A stretch of DNA of 64,000 nt, taken from positions 2,666,001-2,730,000 of the forward strand of contig NZ_CP034447.1 of assembly GCF_003952485.1 (NCBI RefSeq). The letters are read 5' to 3'. The position numbers and the translations under genes were made by a program. The DNA comes from Mesorhizobium sp. M1E.F.Ca.ET.045.02.1.1. GTDB taxonomy: Bacteria; Pseudomonadota; Alphaproteobacteria; Rhizobiales; Rhizobiaceae. The notes under the pieces were generated by a model. It was not told the DNA's origin. It saw only the letters and a list, made by a program, of their open reading frames with translations, and ran no database searches. This document shows, one piece after another, positions 42,418 through 50,713 of this stretch (its first letter is position 1; every line of letters begins with the position of its first letter).

Positions 42418-43290
42418 TCAATGCCCCGTCGGCTTCTCCAGGATCGTCTTCAGCGAGACCTTGGCCGAGCCGGGTTTGAGCGGCTTCTGCTGCGAGGCGT
42501 CGGGCGCCCAGCCGGACATCCACACGATCGAAAAGCTCGCCCGGATGCGGCCGTCCGGGTCTGAAAACCGTTCGGCATAAATTTCGGCGGCACGGGCGAA
42601 CAGCCGCCTGGTGGCGGGTCGCCGGCTGCGATCGAACAGCGGGCTGGTCTCGCCCATGGCGCGCAGATCGGCGGCAAGGCCGAACAGCGAGGAGTAGCGC
42701 GCCGTGACCGTCTCGACGTCGGCGACCGGCAGCGCCAGGCCTGCACGCTGCAGCAATGCGCCGGCGTCGCGCACATCGGTGAACGGAAGAACGCGAGGGC
42801 TCGCGCCGCCATGAAGCTCGGTCTCGGCGGCAAGCAGGCTTTCGCGCAGCTCCGCAAGCGTGCCTGCACCGGCCAATGCGCCAAGGAACAGCCCGTCGGG
42901 CCGCAACGCGCGACGAATCTGCGCGAGCACGCCGGGGATGTCGTTCATCGCGTGCAGCGACAGCAGCGAGACGACGAGATCGAGGCTTTCGGCTTCGAAC
43001 GGCACGGTTTCCGCCGGGACGACGACACCAGTTTCGCCGGCAAGGAAGGCTTGGTCCGTCTCCACGCGAACGATGTCGGCCACCTTGCCGCTGCCGGCGA
43101 GCACTTTGGTCGCGGCCGATGTCTGGCAGAACAGCGCCGCCGCCTTGCCGAACCTTCGCTCAACGGCGCCCAGCCGGTCTGCAAGGTCCTCCGCCGCCCG
43201 CCGCATCAGGAAATCGGCGCCTTCGACGGGACGAGCGAGTGCCCGGCGCTTGTGTGCAAGCCAAAGCTCCGTATCGATCAAGGACTGCAA
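42418..43290 (-). CDS. Class I SAM-dependent methyltransferase, BioC/NDUFAF5 type
   Basis: A 290-residue methyltransferase. The SAM motif is weak but the pattern of the Rossmann fold is visible: ESLDLVVSLLSLHAMNDIPGVLAQIRRALRPDGLF is the late motif with the catalytic region. It resembles the BioC/NDUFAF5 group, some of which hydroxylate or methylate complex I or pimeloyl carriers. The start is uncertain (TTG at 43290). It is divergent from comF, with 64 bases between the starts. Confidence 0.75.
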   Translation of the reverse strand: MQSLIDTELWLAHKRRALARPVEGADFLMRRAAEDLADRLGAVERRFGKAAALFCQTSAATKVLAGSGKVADIVRVETDQAFLAGETGVVVPAETVPFEAESLDLVVSLLSLHAMNDIPGVLAQIRRALRPDGLFLGALAGAGTLAELRESLLAAETELHGGASPRVLPFTDVRDAGALLQRAGLALPVADVETVTARYSSLFGLAADLRAMGETSPLFDRSRRPATRRLFARAAEIYAERFSDPDGRIRASFSIVWMSGWAPDASQQKPLKPGSAKVSLKTILEKPTGH

Positions 43291-43354
43291 TGGGCTATTC
43301 CTATTGCCCGCGCATGGCGGACCGATGCTATGGTGGCGTGGGGTTTCACTTCAC

Positions 43355-44155
43355 GTGGCCGATCCGGTGCACAAGATCAAGACCATTGCGATCAAGGATA
43401 CGGCGCGGCAGGCGCTCGGTTGGCCGGCGCGCATGTTGTTTCCGCCGGTCTGCGCCGGCTGCCGCCGCCACGTTTCGCAGCCCGGCGTGCTGTGCGGCGC
43501 CTGCTGGCCGAAACTCCGGTTGCTGGAGAAGCCCTGGTGTCCGGTGATGGGTACGCCCTTTATCCATGACATGGGCGAGGGTTTTCTCTCCGCCGAGGCG
43601 ATCGCCGATCCGCCGCCTTTCGAGCGGGCGCGGGCGGCGGTCGTCTATTCAGGTGTCGCGCGCCAGATGGTGCAAGGACTGAAATACCAGGATCGCACCG
43701 ATCTCGCGCCGTGGATGGCGCGCTGGATGATGCGCGCCGGGGCGGAATTGATCACCGAAGCCGACGTCGTGGTGCCGGTGCCGCTGCACTGGCGGCGCTT
43801 TTTCCGCAGACAGTTCAACCAGTCGGCGGAGTTGGCGCGGGCGGTATCGAAGCTGAGCGGTCTGCCTTTTTCACCGGCGGCGGTGCGGCGCGTCAAGCTT
43901 ACCCGCCAGCAGGTCGGGCTGGAGCGGCACGAGCGCGAGGAGAATGTGCGCGCCGCTTTTCGTGTCCCGCCGGAAGCCGAGATCGACATCGCTGGGCGCA
44001 GGGTGCTCGTCATCGACGACGTCTTCACCACCGGCGCCACCGTGCGGGCGGTGGCCAAGGCGCTGAAAAAGGGCGGTGCCGGAGCAGTCGACGTGCTGAC
44101 CTTCGCCCGCGTCCTGCCTGGGGACTTTCGGGCCGATGAGTCCGCGACTATATAG
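43355..44155 (+). CDS. ComF-family phosphoribosyltransferase-like protein
   Basis: A 266-residue ComF protein. A four-cysteine zinc motif opens it (PPVCAGCRRHVSQPGVLCGACW), and the C-terminal half is the type I phosphoribosyltransferase fold: QSAELARAVSKLSGLP and the PRPP loop VLVIDDVFTTGATVRA. In competent bacteria ComF takes part in DNA uptake; in rhizobia its role is unclear. GTG at 43355 and GTG at 43367 are both possible starts. Transcribed ahead of grxC and the nitrilase. Confidence 0.88.
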   Translation: MADPVHKIKTIAIKDTARQALGWPARMLFPPVCAGCRRHVSQPGVLCGACWPKLRLLEKPWCPVMGTPFIHDMGEGFLSAEAIADPPPFERARAAVVYSGVARQMVQGLKYQDRTDLAPWMARWMMRAGAELITEADVVVPVPLHWRRFFRRQFNQSAELARAVSKLSGLPFSPAAVRRVKLTRQQVGLERHEREENVRAAFRVPPEAEIDIAGRRVLVIDDVFTTGATVRAVAKALKKGGAGAVDVLTFARVLPGDFRADESATI

Positions 44156-44230
44156 GGTTTAGCTGTAGTTTTGGTGCATGTCGTTTTCACACAACCGCTG
44201 GGCGGTATGCACAGGCAGGATGACTGACCG

Positions 44231-44500
44231 ATGGTCGACGTGACGATCTACACCCGGATGATGTGCGGCTATTGCACCGCCGCCAAGCGGCTGCTCGAGC
44301 GCAAGGGTGTGGTCTATACCGAGCACGACGCGTCGTTCTCGCCGGAACTGCGCCAGGAAATGATTTCCCGGGCGCATGGGCGAACCACCTTTCCGCAGAT
44401 ATTCATCGGCGATACGCATGTCGGCGGCTGCGACGACCTCCATGAACTGGAGTCGCAGGGCCGGCTGGACATGCTGCTTGCCAACGGAGCGAGGGCTTGA
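44231..44500 (+). CDS. grxC: Glutaredoxin 3
   Basis: An 89-residue glutaredoxin. The redox motif is CGYC at residues 12-15, the GSH-binding TFPQIFIGDTHVGGCDDL block carries the cis-proline and the GGCDD end. It reduces disulfides with glutathione. The ATG at 44231 follows 75 bases after comF and the next gene starts two bases after its stop, so these genes form one operon. Confidence 0.95.
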   Translation: MVDVTIYTRMMCGYCTAAKRLLERKGVVYTEHDASFSPELRQEMISRAHGRTTFPQIFIGDTHVGGCDDLHELESQGRLDMLLANGARA

Positions 44501-44502
44501 TC

Positions 44503-45369
44503 ATGGGTGTTTTCAAGGCGGCAGCGGTGCAGATGCGTTCGGGGACCAGCCCGGAACGCAATGCTGCCGACATGGAAAGGCTGGTGCGCGAGGCGGCACA
44601 CCAGGGCGCGACCTATGTCCAGACGCCGGAGATGACCGGCGCGCTCGTGCGCGACAAGGAAGCGGGTGCCGCCGCCTTCACCACCGAGGACAAGGACATT
44701 GTCGTTTCGACAGCCGGCAAGCTGGCGAAGGAGCTTGGCATCTACCTCCATATCGGCTCGACAGCCATCCGCCGCGCCGACGGCAAGCTTGCCAATCGCG
44801 CGTTCCTGTTCGCCCCCGACGGCGCCGCGGTCGCCAATTATGACAAGATCCACATGTTCGATGTCGACCTCGACAATGGCGAAAGCTGGCGCGAATCCGC
44901 CTCCTATGAGCCTGGAACGGAAGCGGTGGTGACCGATATCGAAGGGGTCAGGCTGGGCTTCGCCGTCTGCTATGATCTGCGTTTCCCGCAGCTTTTCCGC
45001 GCCGAGGCGCTGGCAAGAGCGGAGGTGCTTTCGGTGCCTGCCGCCTTCACCCGCCAGACCGGCGAGGCGCACTGGCATGTGCTCCTGAGAGCGCGAGCGA
45101 TCGAGAATGGCGCCTATGTCGTCGCCGCCGCGCAAGGCGGCCTGCACGAGGACGGCCGCGAGACCTATGGCCATTCGCTGATCGTCGATCCATGGGGCCG
45201 CGTCATCGCCGAGGCCGCGCATGACGAGCCAGGCGTGATCGTCGCCGAGATTGATCCGGCGCAGTCGCTCGCCGCGCGCCGCAAGATACCCAACCTCCGG
45301 AATGCGCGCGATTTCACCGTCAATGCCGGCGAGGGCGAGGCGCCGCGCCTCAGGGGTGCAGCCTCTTGA
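44503..45369 (+). CDS. Carbon-nitrogen hydrolase (Nit2/omega-amidase-like)
   Basis: A 288-residue nitrilase-superfamily amidase. The catalytic triad is Glu in QTPEMTGAL, Lys in NYDKIHMFDVDL and Cys in GFAVCYDLRFP, the order expected. The NIT2 group acts on omega-amides or on deaminated glutathione. Position between glutaredoxin and DUF1178 genes is conserved in alphaproteobacteria and suggests a link with glutathione repair. ATG at 44503; a TTG two codons upstream is also in frame. Confidence 0.9.
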   Translation: MGVFKAAAVQMRSGTSPERNAADMERLVREAAHQGATYVQTPEMTGALVRDKEAGAAAFTTEDKDIVVSTAGKLAKELGIYLHIGSTAIRRADGKLANRAFLFAPDGAAVANYDKIHMFDVDLDNGESWRESASYEPGTEAVVTDIEGVRLGFAVCYDLRFPQLFRAEALARAEVLSVPAAFTRQTGEAHWHVLLRARAIENGAYVVAAAQGGLHEDGRETYGHSLIVDPWGRVIAEAAHDEPGVIVAEIDPAQSLAARRKIPNLRNARDFTVNAGEGEAPRLRGAAS

Positions 45370-45791
45370 TCCGCTTTTCGCTTATCTGTGAGCACGAGCA
45401 CGAGTTCGAAGCCTGGTTCCGCAGCAACGACGACTTCGACACGCAGAAGAAGCGCGGCTTGGTCGATTGCCCGGCCTGCGGTTCGCACAAGGTTCAGAAG
45501 GCGCTGATGGCGCCGGCCGTTTCCACCTCGCGCAGCCAAGAAAAGGTGGCTTTAGCCATGGGCGAGGCGCAGAAGCAGGCGCTGGCGCAACTCAAGGCGC
45601 TGGCCGACAAAGTGCGCGAGAATGCCGACTATGTCGGCGACAAGTTTGCCGAGGAAGCGCGCAAGATCCATTTCGGCGAAACCGATCCGCGCGGCATCTA
45701 TGGCGAGGCGACGACGGAGGAGGCGCAAAGCCTCGCCGAAGACGGCGTCGAGTTCATGCCGATCCCGAGCTTTCCGGAGGACCGGAACTAG
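45366..45791 (+). CDS. DUF1178 family protein
   Basis: A 141-residue protein. It starts MIRFSLICEHEHEFEAWFRSNDDFDTQKKRGL, the family opening, and has a CPACG zinc-ribbon-like pair at VDCPACGSHKV. The C-terminal ETDPRGIYGEAT is typical. The TTG at 45366 overlaps the amidase stop by four bases. Function is unknown; it is often next to the amidase in alphaproteobacteria. Confidence 0.9.
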   Translation: MIRFSLICEHEHEFEAWFRSNDDFDTQKKRGLVDCPACGSHKVQKALMAPAVSTSRSQEKVALAMGEAQKQALAQLKALADKVRENADYVGDKFAEEARKIHFGETDPRGIYGEATTEEAQSLAEDGVEFMPIPSFPEDRN

Positions 45792-46285
45792 CCGGCTGTC
45801 TGGCTCAGACTTCCGATCAGCTTTTCCAGCAATTTTGCCAATGCCTCCCGGTCTTCGCGCGTCAGGCCGGCGAGGGTCCGGTGCTCGTTGGCGACATGGG
45901 CGGCAAGCGCCTCATCGATGAGCTCGAGGCCTTTGGCGGTGAGCTGGACAACAACCCCGCGCCGGTCGCTGGGATGCGGCGCGCGCTGGATCAGGCCGGC
46001 CTTTTCCAGCCGGTCGAGGCGGGCAGTCATGGCGCCTGACGTCACCATCGTCGCTTCATAGAGCTCGGTCGGTGTCAGGGCGTAAGGCGTGCCTGAGCGA
46101 CGAAGCGTCGCCAGCACGTCGAATTCGCCTTGCTGCAGTCCGAAGCGGGCGAAGAGCGGCGCCAGCCGGTCCCGCGAGATCAACGATGCGGCTTCGCTCA
46201 ACCGCCCGATCACGGCCATCGGCGAGACGTCGAGATCCGGTCGTTCGCGCTTCCACTGCTCGATCGCCCTCGCCGCACGGTCCAT
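45788..46285 (-). CDS. MarR-family transcriptional regulator
   Basis: A 165-residue MarR protein. The winged helix is at LTPTELYEATMVTSGAMTARLDRLEKAGLIQRAPHPSDRRGVVVQLT, the usual recognition helix and wing. ATG at 46285 has GAGG six bases upstream; a GTG nine bases further up is also in frame. It is divergent from a DMT transporter gene with two palindromic boxes between, so it likely represses both. Its 3' end touches that of DUF1178. Confidence 0.9.
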   Translation of the reverse strand: MDRAARAIEQWKRERPDLDVSPMAVIGRLSEAASLISRDRLAPLFARFGLQQGEFDVLATLRRSGTPYALTPTELYEATMVTSGAMTARLDRLEKAGLIQRAPHPSDRRGVVVQLTAKGLELIDEALAAHVANEHRTLAGLTREDREALAKLLEKLIGSLSQTAG

Positions 46286-46303
46286 GTGCCTCACCGCAAA
46301 GTA

Positions 46304-46343
46304 TCTTGACGTTAAGAATCTTTGCGCTATCTTATCTTAAGAT
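46304..46343. promoter_or_regulatory. Candidate MarR operators
   Basis: TCTTGACGTTAAGA (46304-46317) and ATCTTAAGAT (46334-46343) are palindromes 28 bases apart, centre to centre, in the divergent gap. Both hold CTT(A/G)A motifs, and they lie between the MarR start at 46285 and the DMT start at 46385. MarR proteins bind such short dyads, so this pair is the likely control region. Confidence 0.6.
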
Positions 46344-46384
46344 GGACAAGCGGCCAAGCGCCGATCGAAGCACGGAGCCGTCTA

Positions 46385-47302
46385 ATGAAGAAACTTCTCT
46401 GGGATTCGGCACTCGGCCTTCTGCTCGTCACCGGCGGATTGCTCGGCATGACTCTGCCTTTCGGCAAGCTCGCGACAACTGCCGGCGTGCCGGCCATGGT
46501 CTGGGCTTTCGTCATCTCATTCGGCGCCGGCGGCGTTTTGCTGGTAGCACTTCTGCTGCTTGGCCAGCGCATCCGGCTGACGGCGCGCAAGCTCCGCTAT
46601 TTCTTCGTCACGGCGGCTGTGTCCTATGCCTTTCCCAATCTTTTGATGTTCTCGGCCATTCCGCATCTCGGCGCCGGATACACGGGCATCATGTTCACGC
46701 TCTCGCCGGTCATCACGCTGGTCTTTTCGATCCTGCTCGGCGTCAGGAGGCCCAACCTGCTCGGCGTCGTCGGCATCGCCGTCGGCTTCATCGGCGCGGT
46801 GATGGTTGCGCTCACGCGAGGCGAGGCTGGCCAGCCGGCGGACTATTTCTGGGTGGCGATCGGGCTGCTGATCCCCGTCAGCCTGGCCGCCGGCAACATC
46901 TACCGCACCGTCGACTGGCCGGAATCAACCGGTCCGATCGAACTCGCCGTGGGCAGTCATCTCGCGGCGGCGACCTTGCTTCTCATCGGCATCCTGACGC
47001 TATTCGGCTGGCAGGCGTTCGCTCCGCTCGGCGGCGTGCCGCTGGTGGCCGCCGGACAGGTGGCGTCGGCGTCGGCGATGTTCGCCTTCTTCTTCCGGCT
47101 GCAGGCGGTCGGCGGACCGGTCTATCTCAGCCAGATCGGCTATGTGGCGGCAGCGGTCGGGCTGTTTGCCGGCACGATCTTCCTTGGCGAGCACTATCAG
47201 CTGCTGACCTGGCTGGGTGCGGCCATCATCACGGCCGGCGTTTTCATCACGACGAAAGCACAAAACCAGACCAGCGCGAGGGCGCAGGCTCAGCCGGCGT
47301 GA
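46385..47302 (+). CDS. DMT/EamA-family transporter, MarR-linked
   Basis: A 305-residue exporter with ten predicted helices in two EamA repeats. ATG at 46385 gives MKKLLWDSALGLLLVTG. It is divergent from the MarR gene, and its substrate, possibly the ligand of MarR, is unknown. It is followed by ubiG on the other strand, with no overlap. Confidence 0.86.
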   Translation: MKKLLWDSALGLLLVTGGLLGMTLPFGKLATTAGVPAMVWAFVISFGAGGVLLVALLLLGQRIRLTARKLRYFFVTAAVSYAFPNLLMFSAIPHLGAGYTGIMFTLSPVITLVFSILLGVRRPNLLGVVGIAVGFIGAVMVALTRGEAGQPADYFWVAIGLLIPVSLAAGNIYRTVDWPESTGPIELAVGSHLAAATLLLIGILTLFGWQAFAPLGGVPLVAAGQVASASAMFAFFFRLQAVGGPVYLSQIGYVAAAVGLFAGTIFLGEHYQLLTWLGAAIITAGVFITTKAQNQTSARAQAQPA

Positions 47303-47327
47303 AGACGAACGCCGTCGTGCAGGCCGA

Positions 47328-48077
47328 TCAGACCGAAGCCTTCTCGGCCAGCACCATGTAGTTGACGTCCATGTCCTTGGACCTCTGCCAGCGGTCGGCC
47401 AGCGGATGATAGATCACGCCGGTGCGGTCGATGACCGAGAGCCCAGCCGCGCCGAGCGCCTTTGCCAACTCCTCGGGCCGCACCAGCTTGCCGAACTGGT
47501 GAGTGCCGCGCGGCAGCCAGCGCAGCACATATTCGGCGCCGATGATGGCAAGGCCAAGCGCCTTCAGCGTGCGGTTGATGGTGGCGACGAACATGATGCC
47601 GCCGGGCCGGACCATCTCACTGCATTTGGCGACGAACAGATCGACGTCGGCGACATGCTCGACCACCTCCATGTTGAGGATGACGTCGAAGGTCTCGCCG
47701 GCGTCCGCCAGCGCCTCGGCCGTGGTGGCGCGATAGTCGATGCCAACACCGGCCTCGGCCGCATGCAGTTTCGCCACTTCGATGTTGGTGGCGGAGGCGT
47801 CGGCGCCGACCACCTCGGCGCCGAGCCGCGCCATCGGTTCGCACAAAAGCCCGCCGCCGCAGCCGATGTCGAGGAAACGCAGGCCCTCGAAAGGCCTGGC
47901 CGCGCGCGGGTCGCGGCCGAAGCGGCTCGCCACCTGGTCGCGGATATAGGCAAGCCGCACCGGGTTGAACTTGTGCAGCGGCCGGAACTTGCCGTTCGGG
48001 TTCCACCATTCTGCGGCAAGGGCGGAGAAGCGCTCGACTTCTCCGGTATCGATGGTCGATCGGCGGGGCTCAGGCAT
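47328..48077 (-). CDS. ubiG: Bifunctional ubiquinone biosynthesis O-methyltransferase
   Basis: A 249-residue SAM-dependent methyltransferase with [28 protein letters not shown] (motif I and after), [17 protein letters not shown] and [17 protein letters not shown]. It makes both O-methylations in ubiquinone synthesis. The [21 protein letters not shown] block near the start is diagnostic for UbiG. In many alphaproteobacteria ubiG is divergent from lysC; here two small genes lie between them. Confidence 0.96.
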   Translation of the reverse strand: MPEPRRSTIDTGEVERFSALAAEWWNPNGKFRPLHKFNPVRLAYIRDQVASRFGRDPRAARPFEGLRFLDIGCGGGLLCEPMARLGAEVVGADASATNIEVAKLHAAEAGVGIDYRATTAEALADAGETFDVILNMEVVEHVADVDLFVAKCSEMVRPGGIMFVATINRTLKALGLAIIGAEYVLRWLPRGTHQFGKLVRPEELAKALGAAGLSVIDRTGVIYHPLADRWQRSKDMDVNYMVLAEKASV

Positions 48078-48288
48078 GGGCGGGTCTCCTCGAACGCTAG
48101 GAAGTCGGGCGTGGGGGAGGGAATGTCAAGGCAGGTTTTTTCGGCTGCTGCCAGGGAGAAGGTCGGCGGCAGCGCTTTGCCGATACCGCGCCCATCTTGT
48201 CAGCACGTGGCAGCTTGATAAGTCCCGCGATGAAACAGGGCTGCTTCGCGGGCGAAGGAAAGGCATCGTTCTTGGAAGGGAGTGAAAC

Positions 48289-48855
48289 ATGCAGGCCTCG
48301 ATCCTCTGGCGCCGGCTCGACCAGGAAGGGCACGACGGCTGCCTGCTTGCCAAGACCGGCGACGGCTGGAACCTGAAAGGGCAGGCCGTGTTCATACAGG
48401 AAGGCGCACCGTGCGGGCTTTCCTATGAGATCGACTGCGATGCCGGATGGCGGGCCCGCGCCGCGCGCGTTGCAGGATTTCTCGGCGGCGACGCACTCCA
48501 CTATCAGTTCGACAGGCTTGATGACAGCGGTTGGACGCTCAACGGCAAAAGGCAGACGCAAGTGGCCGATCTTGTCGACCTCGACCTTGGTTTCACGCCG
48601 GCGTCGAATCTCCTGCCGATCCGGCGCCTTGGCCTGAGGCCCGGCATTTCGACGCCCGCTCCGGCGGCCTATCTGGCCTTTCCCGAGCTGAGGCTTGAAC
48701 GCCTCGACCAGACCTATAGCCGCCTCGACGATACCCGCTATGCCTATGCCGCGCCGAAATTCGGCTACCACCAGGTGCTGGAGGTTTCGTCGTCCGGCTT
48801 CGTTGTCGACTATCCAGGTCTGTGGAAAGCCATCGCATGCGCCGAGCGCGCTTAA
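48289..48855 (+). CDS. Putative glycolipid-binding family protein (DUF1089)
   Basis: A 188-residue protein that fits the putative glycolipid-binding family (PF06475): an N-terminal WRRLDQEGHDGC, DGWNLKGQAVF and a C-terminal PKFGYHQVLEVSSSGFVVDYPGLW. The two-sheet fold is known only from structural genomics and no activity is established. GGGAG precedes the ATG by 8 bases. It converges on the monooxygenase gene, with which its 3' end overlaps by four bases. Confidence 0.82.
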   Translation: MQASILWRRLDQEGHDGCLLAKTGDGWNLKGQAVFIQEGAPCGLSYEIDCDAGWRARAARVAGFLGGDALHYQFDRLDDSGWTLNGKRQTQVADLVDLDLGFTPASNLLPIRRLGLRPGISTPAPAAYLAFPELRLERLDQTYSRLDDTRYAYAAPKFGYHQVLEVSSSGFVVDYPGLWKAIACAERA

Positions 48856-49160
48856 ACACTGGTCGGCGTCGACAGGACGACCGCGGCATGGCTCATAATG
48901 ACGCTTGCCGGCTCGATCGCCTGCATCGCCTCGCAATCGCCGATCTCGGTCATGATCCGCTGCGCCGCCGCCTGGGCCTGTTCGAGGCTCCGCCAGCGCA
49001 CGACGTCGACCCAGCTTCCGTCCTCGCGCTCGCCGAGATGACGGCTGATAAAGCCGGGCTGGCGCGCGAGCCAGTCGGTGACGACGCCATTTTGGGCGAC
49101 AAAGTCGGCCGCAGCCTCCGGCTTGAGACGGAAGCTGACGATTTCCAGCGTCTCGGTCAT
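48852..49160 (-). CDS. Antibiotic biosynthesis monooxygenase (ABM) domain protein
   Basis: A 102-residue dimeric alpha+beta barrel protein. EIVSFRLKPEAAADFVAQNGVVTDWLARQPGFISRHLG and WVDVVRWRSLEQAQAAAQR are its family pattern. These small proteins include heme-degrading and quinol monooxygenases, but many are uncharacterised. A perfect GGGAGG lies upstream of the ATG at 49160. Confidence 0.85.
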   Translation of the reverse strand: MTETLEIVSFRLKPEAAADFVAQNGVVTDWLARQPGFISRHLGEREDGSWVDVVRWRSLEQAQAAAQRIMTEIGDCEAMQAIEPASVIMSHAAVVLSTPTSV

Positions 49161-49290
49161 GAATTCCTCCCTGCGATTTCGTCACCCTTATCGCATAGTG
49201 GCGTGGGAATCTGTCAGGAGACCTCAGGAACCGGCCAAAGGCTCTTCTCCTGCGCCCTCGCTTGCGAAGCCTTGATGTTTTGGCTAAGGA

Positions 49291-49322
49291 GGCCGCGATT
49301 TCCGCGGCCCGGCCTTGCCGGG
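49291..49322 (+). other. Paired hairpins in the lysC leader
   Basis: GGCCGCG/CGCGGCC (49291-49309) and CCCGGC/GCCGGG (49308-49322) are two back-to-back stems about 55 bases before the lysC start, preceded by a ribosome-binding-like TAAGGAGG at 49285 and followed by CGCTTCTTTCC. They could form an attenuator for the lysine-pathway enzyme, but no lysine riboswitch or leader peptide with Lys/Thr codons is visible. The other parts of 49161-49376 show nothing. Confidence 0.35.
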
Positions 49323-49376
49323 CGCTTCTTTCCGCTCCGGCCTCAAGCCGGCTCCAGTCAAAGGCATCTCGCTTCC

Positions 49377-50630
49377 ATGGCGCGCATCGTGATGAAATTC
49401 GGCGGAACCTCGGTCGCCGACATCGCCCGCATCCGCAATGTGGCGCGTCATGTCAAACGCGAGGTCGATGCGGGCCATGAGGTCGCCGTCGTGGTTTCGG
49501 CCATGGCCGGCAAGACCAACGAGCTGGTCGCCTGGACGCGCGAGGCCTCGCCCATGCACGACGCGCGCGAATATGATGCCGTCGTCGCTTCCGGCGAGCA
49601 GGTCACCGCCGGCCTGTTGGCGATCACGCTGCAGAACATGGGCGTCCACGCCCGTTCCTGGCAGGGCTGGCAGATCCCGATCAAGACCGACAACGCCCAT
49701 GGCGCGGCGCGCATCCTCGATATCGACGGCGCGTTCCTGATCAAGCGCTTCGGCGAAGGCCAGGTGGCGGTCATCGCTGGTTTCCAGGGCATCGGCCCCG
49801 ACAACCGCATCGCAACGCTCGGTCGCGGCGGCTCCGACACAAGTGCCGTGGCGATCGCGGCCGCGGTCAAGGCCGACCGCTGCGACATCTACACCGACGT
49901 CGACGGCGTCTACACGACCGACCCGCGCATCGAGCCGAAGGCCCGCAGGCTGGCCAAGATTTCGTTCGAGGAAATGCTCGAAATGGCCTCGCTCGGCGCC
50001 AAGGTGCTGCAGGTGCGGTCGGTTGAGCTTGCCATGGTGCACAGGGTGCGTACTTTCGTGAGGTCGTCCTTCGACGATCCCGACGCGCCCGGAATGGGGG
50101 ATTTGCTCAATCCGCCCGGAACGCTTATTTGCGACGAGGAAGAGATCGTGGAACAGCAGGTCGTCACCGGAATAGCCTACGCCAAGGACGAGGCGCAGAT
50201 TTCGCTGCGCCGCGTCGGCGACCGTCCAGGCGTTGCCGCCGGCATCTTCGGCCCGCTCGCCGAGGCCAACATCAATGTCGACATGATCGTCCAGAACATC
50301 TCCGAGGACGGCAAGCTCACCGACATGACCTTCACCGTGCCTTCCGGCGACGTCGACAAGGCGCTGGCCGTGCTCGAACGCATCAAGGCCGATGTCGGCT
50401 ACGACGTGGTGCAGTCGGAAGCCGGCATGTCGAAGGTCTCGGTCATCGGCATCGGCATGCGCAGCCATGCCGGCGTCGCCGCCACCGCCTTCAAGGCGCT
50501 GGCCGACAAGCAGATCAACATCCGGGCGATCACGACGTCCGAGATCAAAATCTCGATACTGATCGACGGTCCCTATACGGAACTTGCAGTTCGTACTTTG
50601 CATTCCGTGTACGGGCTCGATAAGCAATAG
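49377..50630 (+). CDS. lysC: Aspartate kinase
   Basis: A 417-residue monofunctional aspartokinase. It starts MARIVMKFGGTSVADIARI (the kinase signature), and has VVVSAMAGKTNELV, LGRGGSDTSAVAIAAA and two ACT domains at the C-terminus (about 265-417) that sense lysine/threonine. It makes aspartyl phosphate, the entry to lysine, threonine and methionine. It begins the conserved order lysC-ptsP-prfA-prmC. The ATG at 49377 gives the proper N-terminus. Confidence 0.97.
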   Translation: MARIVMKFGGTSVADIARIRNVARHVKREVDAGHEVAVVVSAMAGKTNELVAWTREASPMHDAREYDAVVASGEQVTAGLLAITLQNMGVHARSWQGWQIPIKTDNAHGAARILDIDGAFLIKRFGEGQVAVIAGFQGIGPDNRIATLGRGGSDTSAVAIAAAVKADRCDIYTDVDGVYTTDPRIEPKARRLAKISFEEMLEMASLGAKVLQVRSVELAMVHRVRTFVRSSFDDPDAPGMGDLLNPPGTLICDEEEIVEQQVVTGIAYAKDEAQISLRRVGDRPGVAAGIFGPLAEANINVDMIVQNISEDGKLTDMTFTVPSGDVDKALAVLERIKADVGYDVVQSEAGMSKVSVIGIGMRSHAGVAATAFKALADKQINIRAITTSEIKISILIDGPYTELAVRTLHSVYGLDKQ

Positions 50631-50713
50631 CAAGAACTGAGTCAGTTGTTGCGTGAGTGCCGGCCGCGGGAGAAACTGCGGCGGGCAAAGTGCCCATTGG
50701 AGAAGAAGCCGCG

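Noticed and set aside
42860..43354. Upstream extension of the ComF frame
   Set aside because: It is antisense to the methyltransferase gene; the ComF zinc motif begins shortly after 43355.
49161..49376. Lysine or SAM riboswitch before lysC
   Set aside because: Only two simple GC-rich hairpins are present; none of the conserved blocks of these aptamers could be found.
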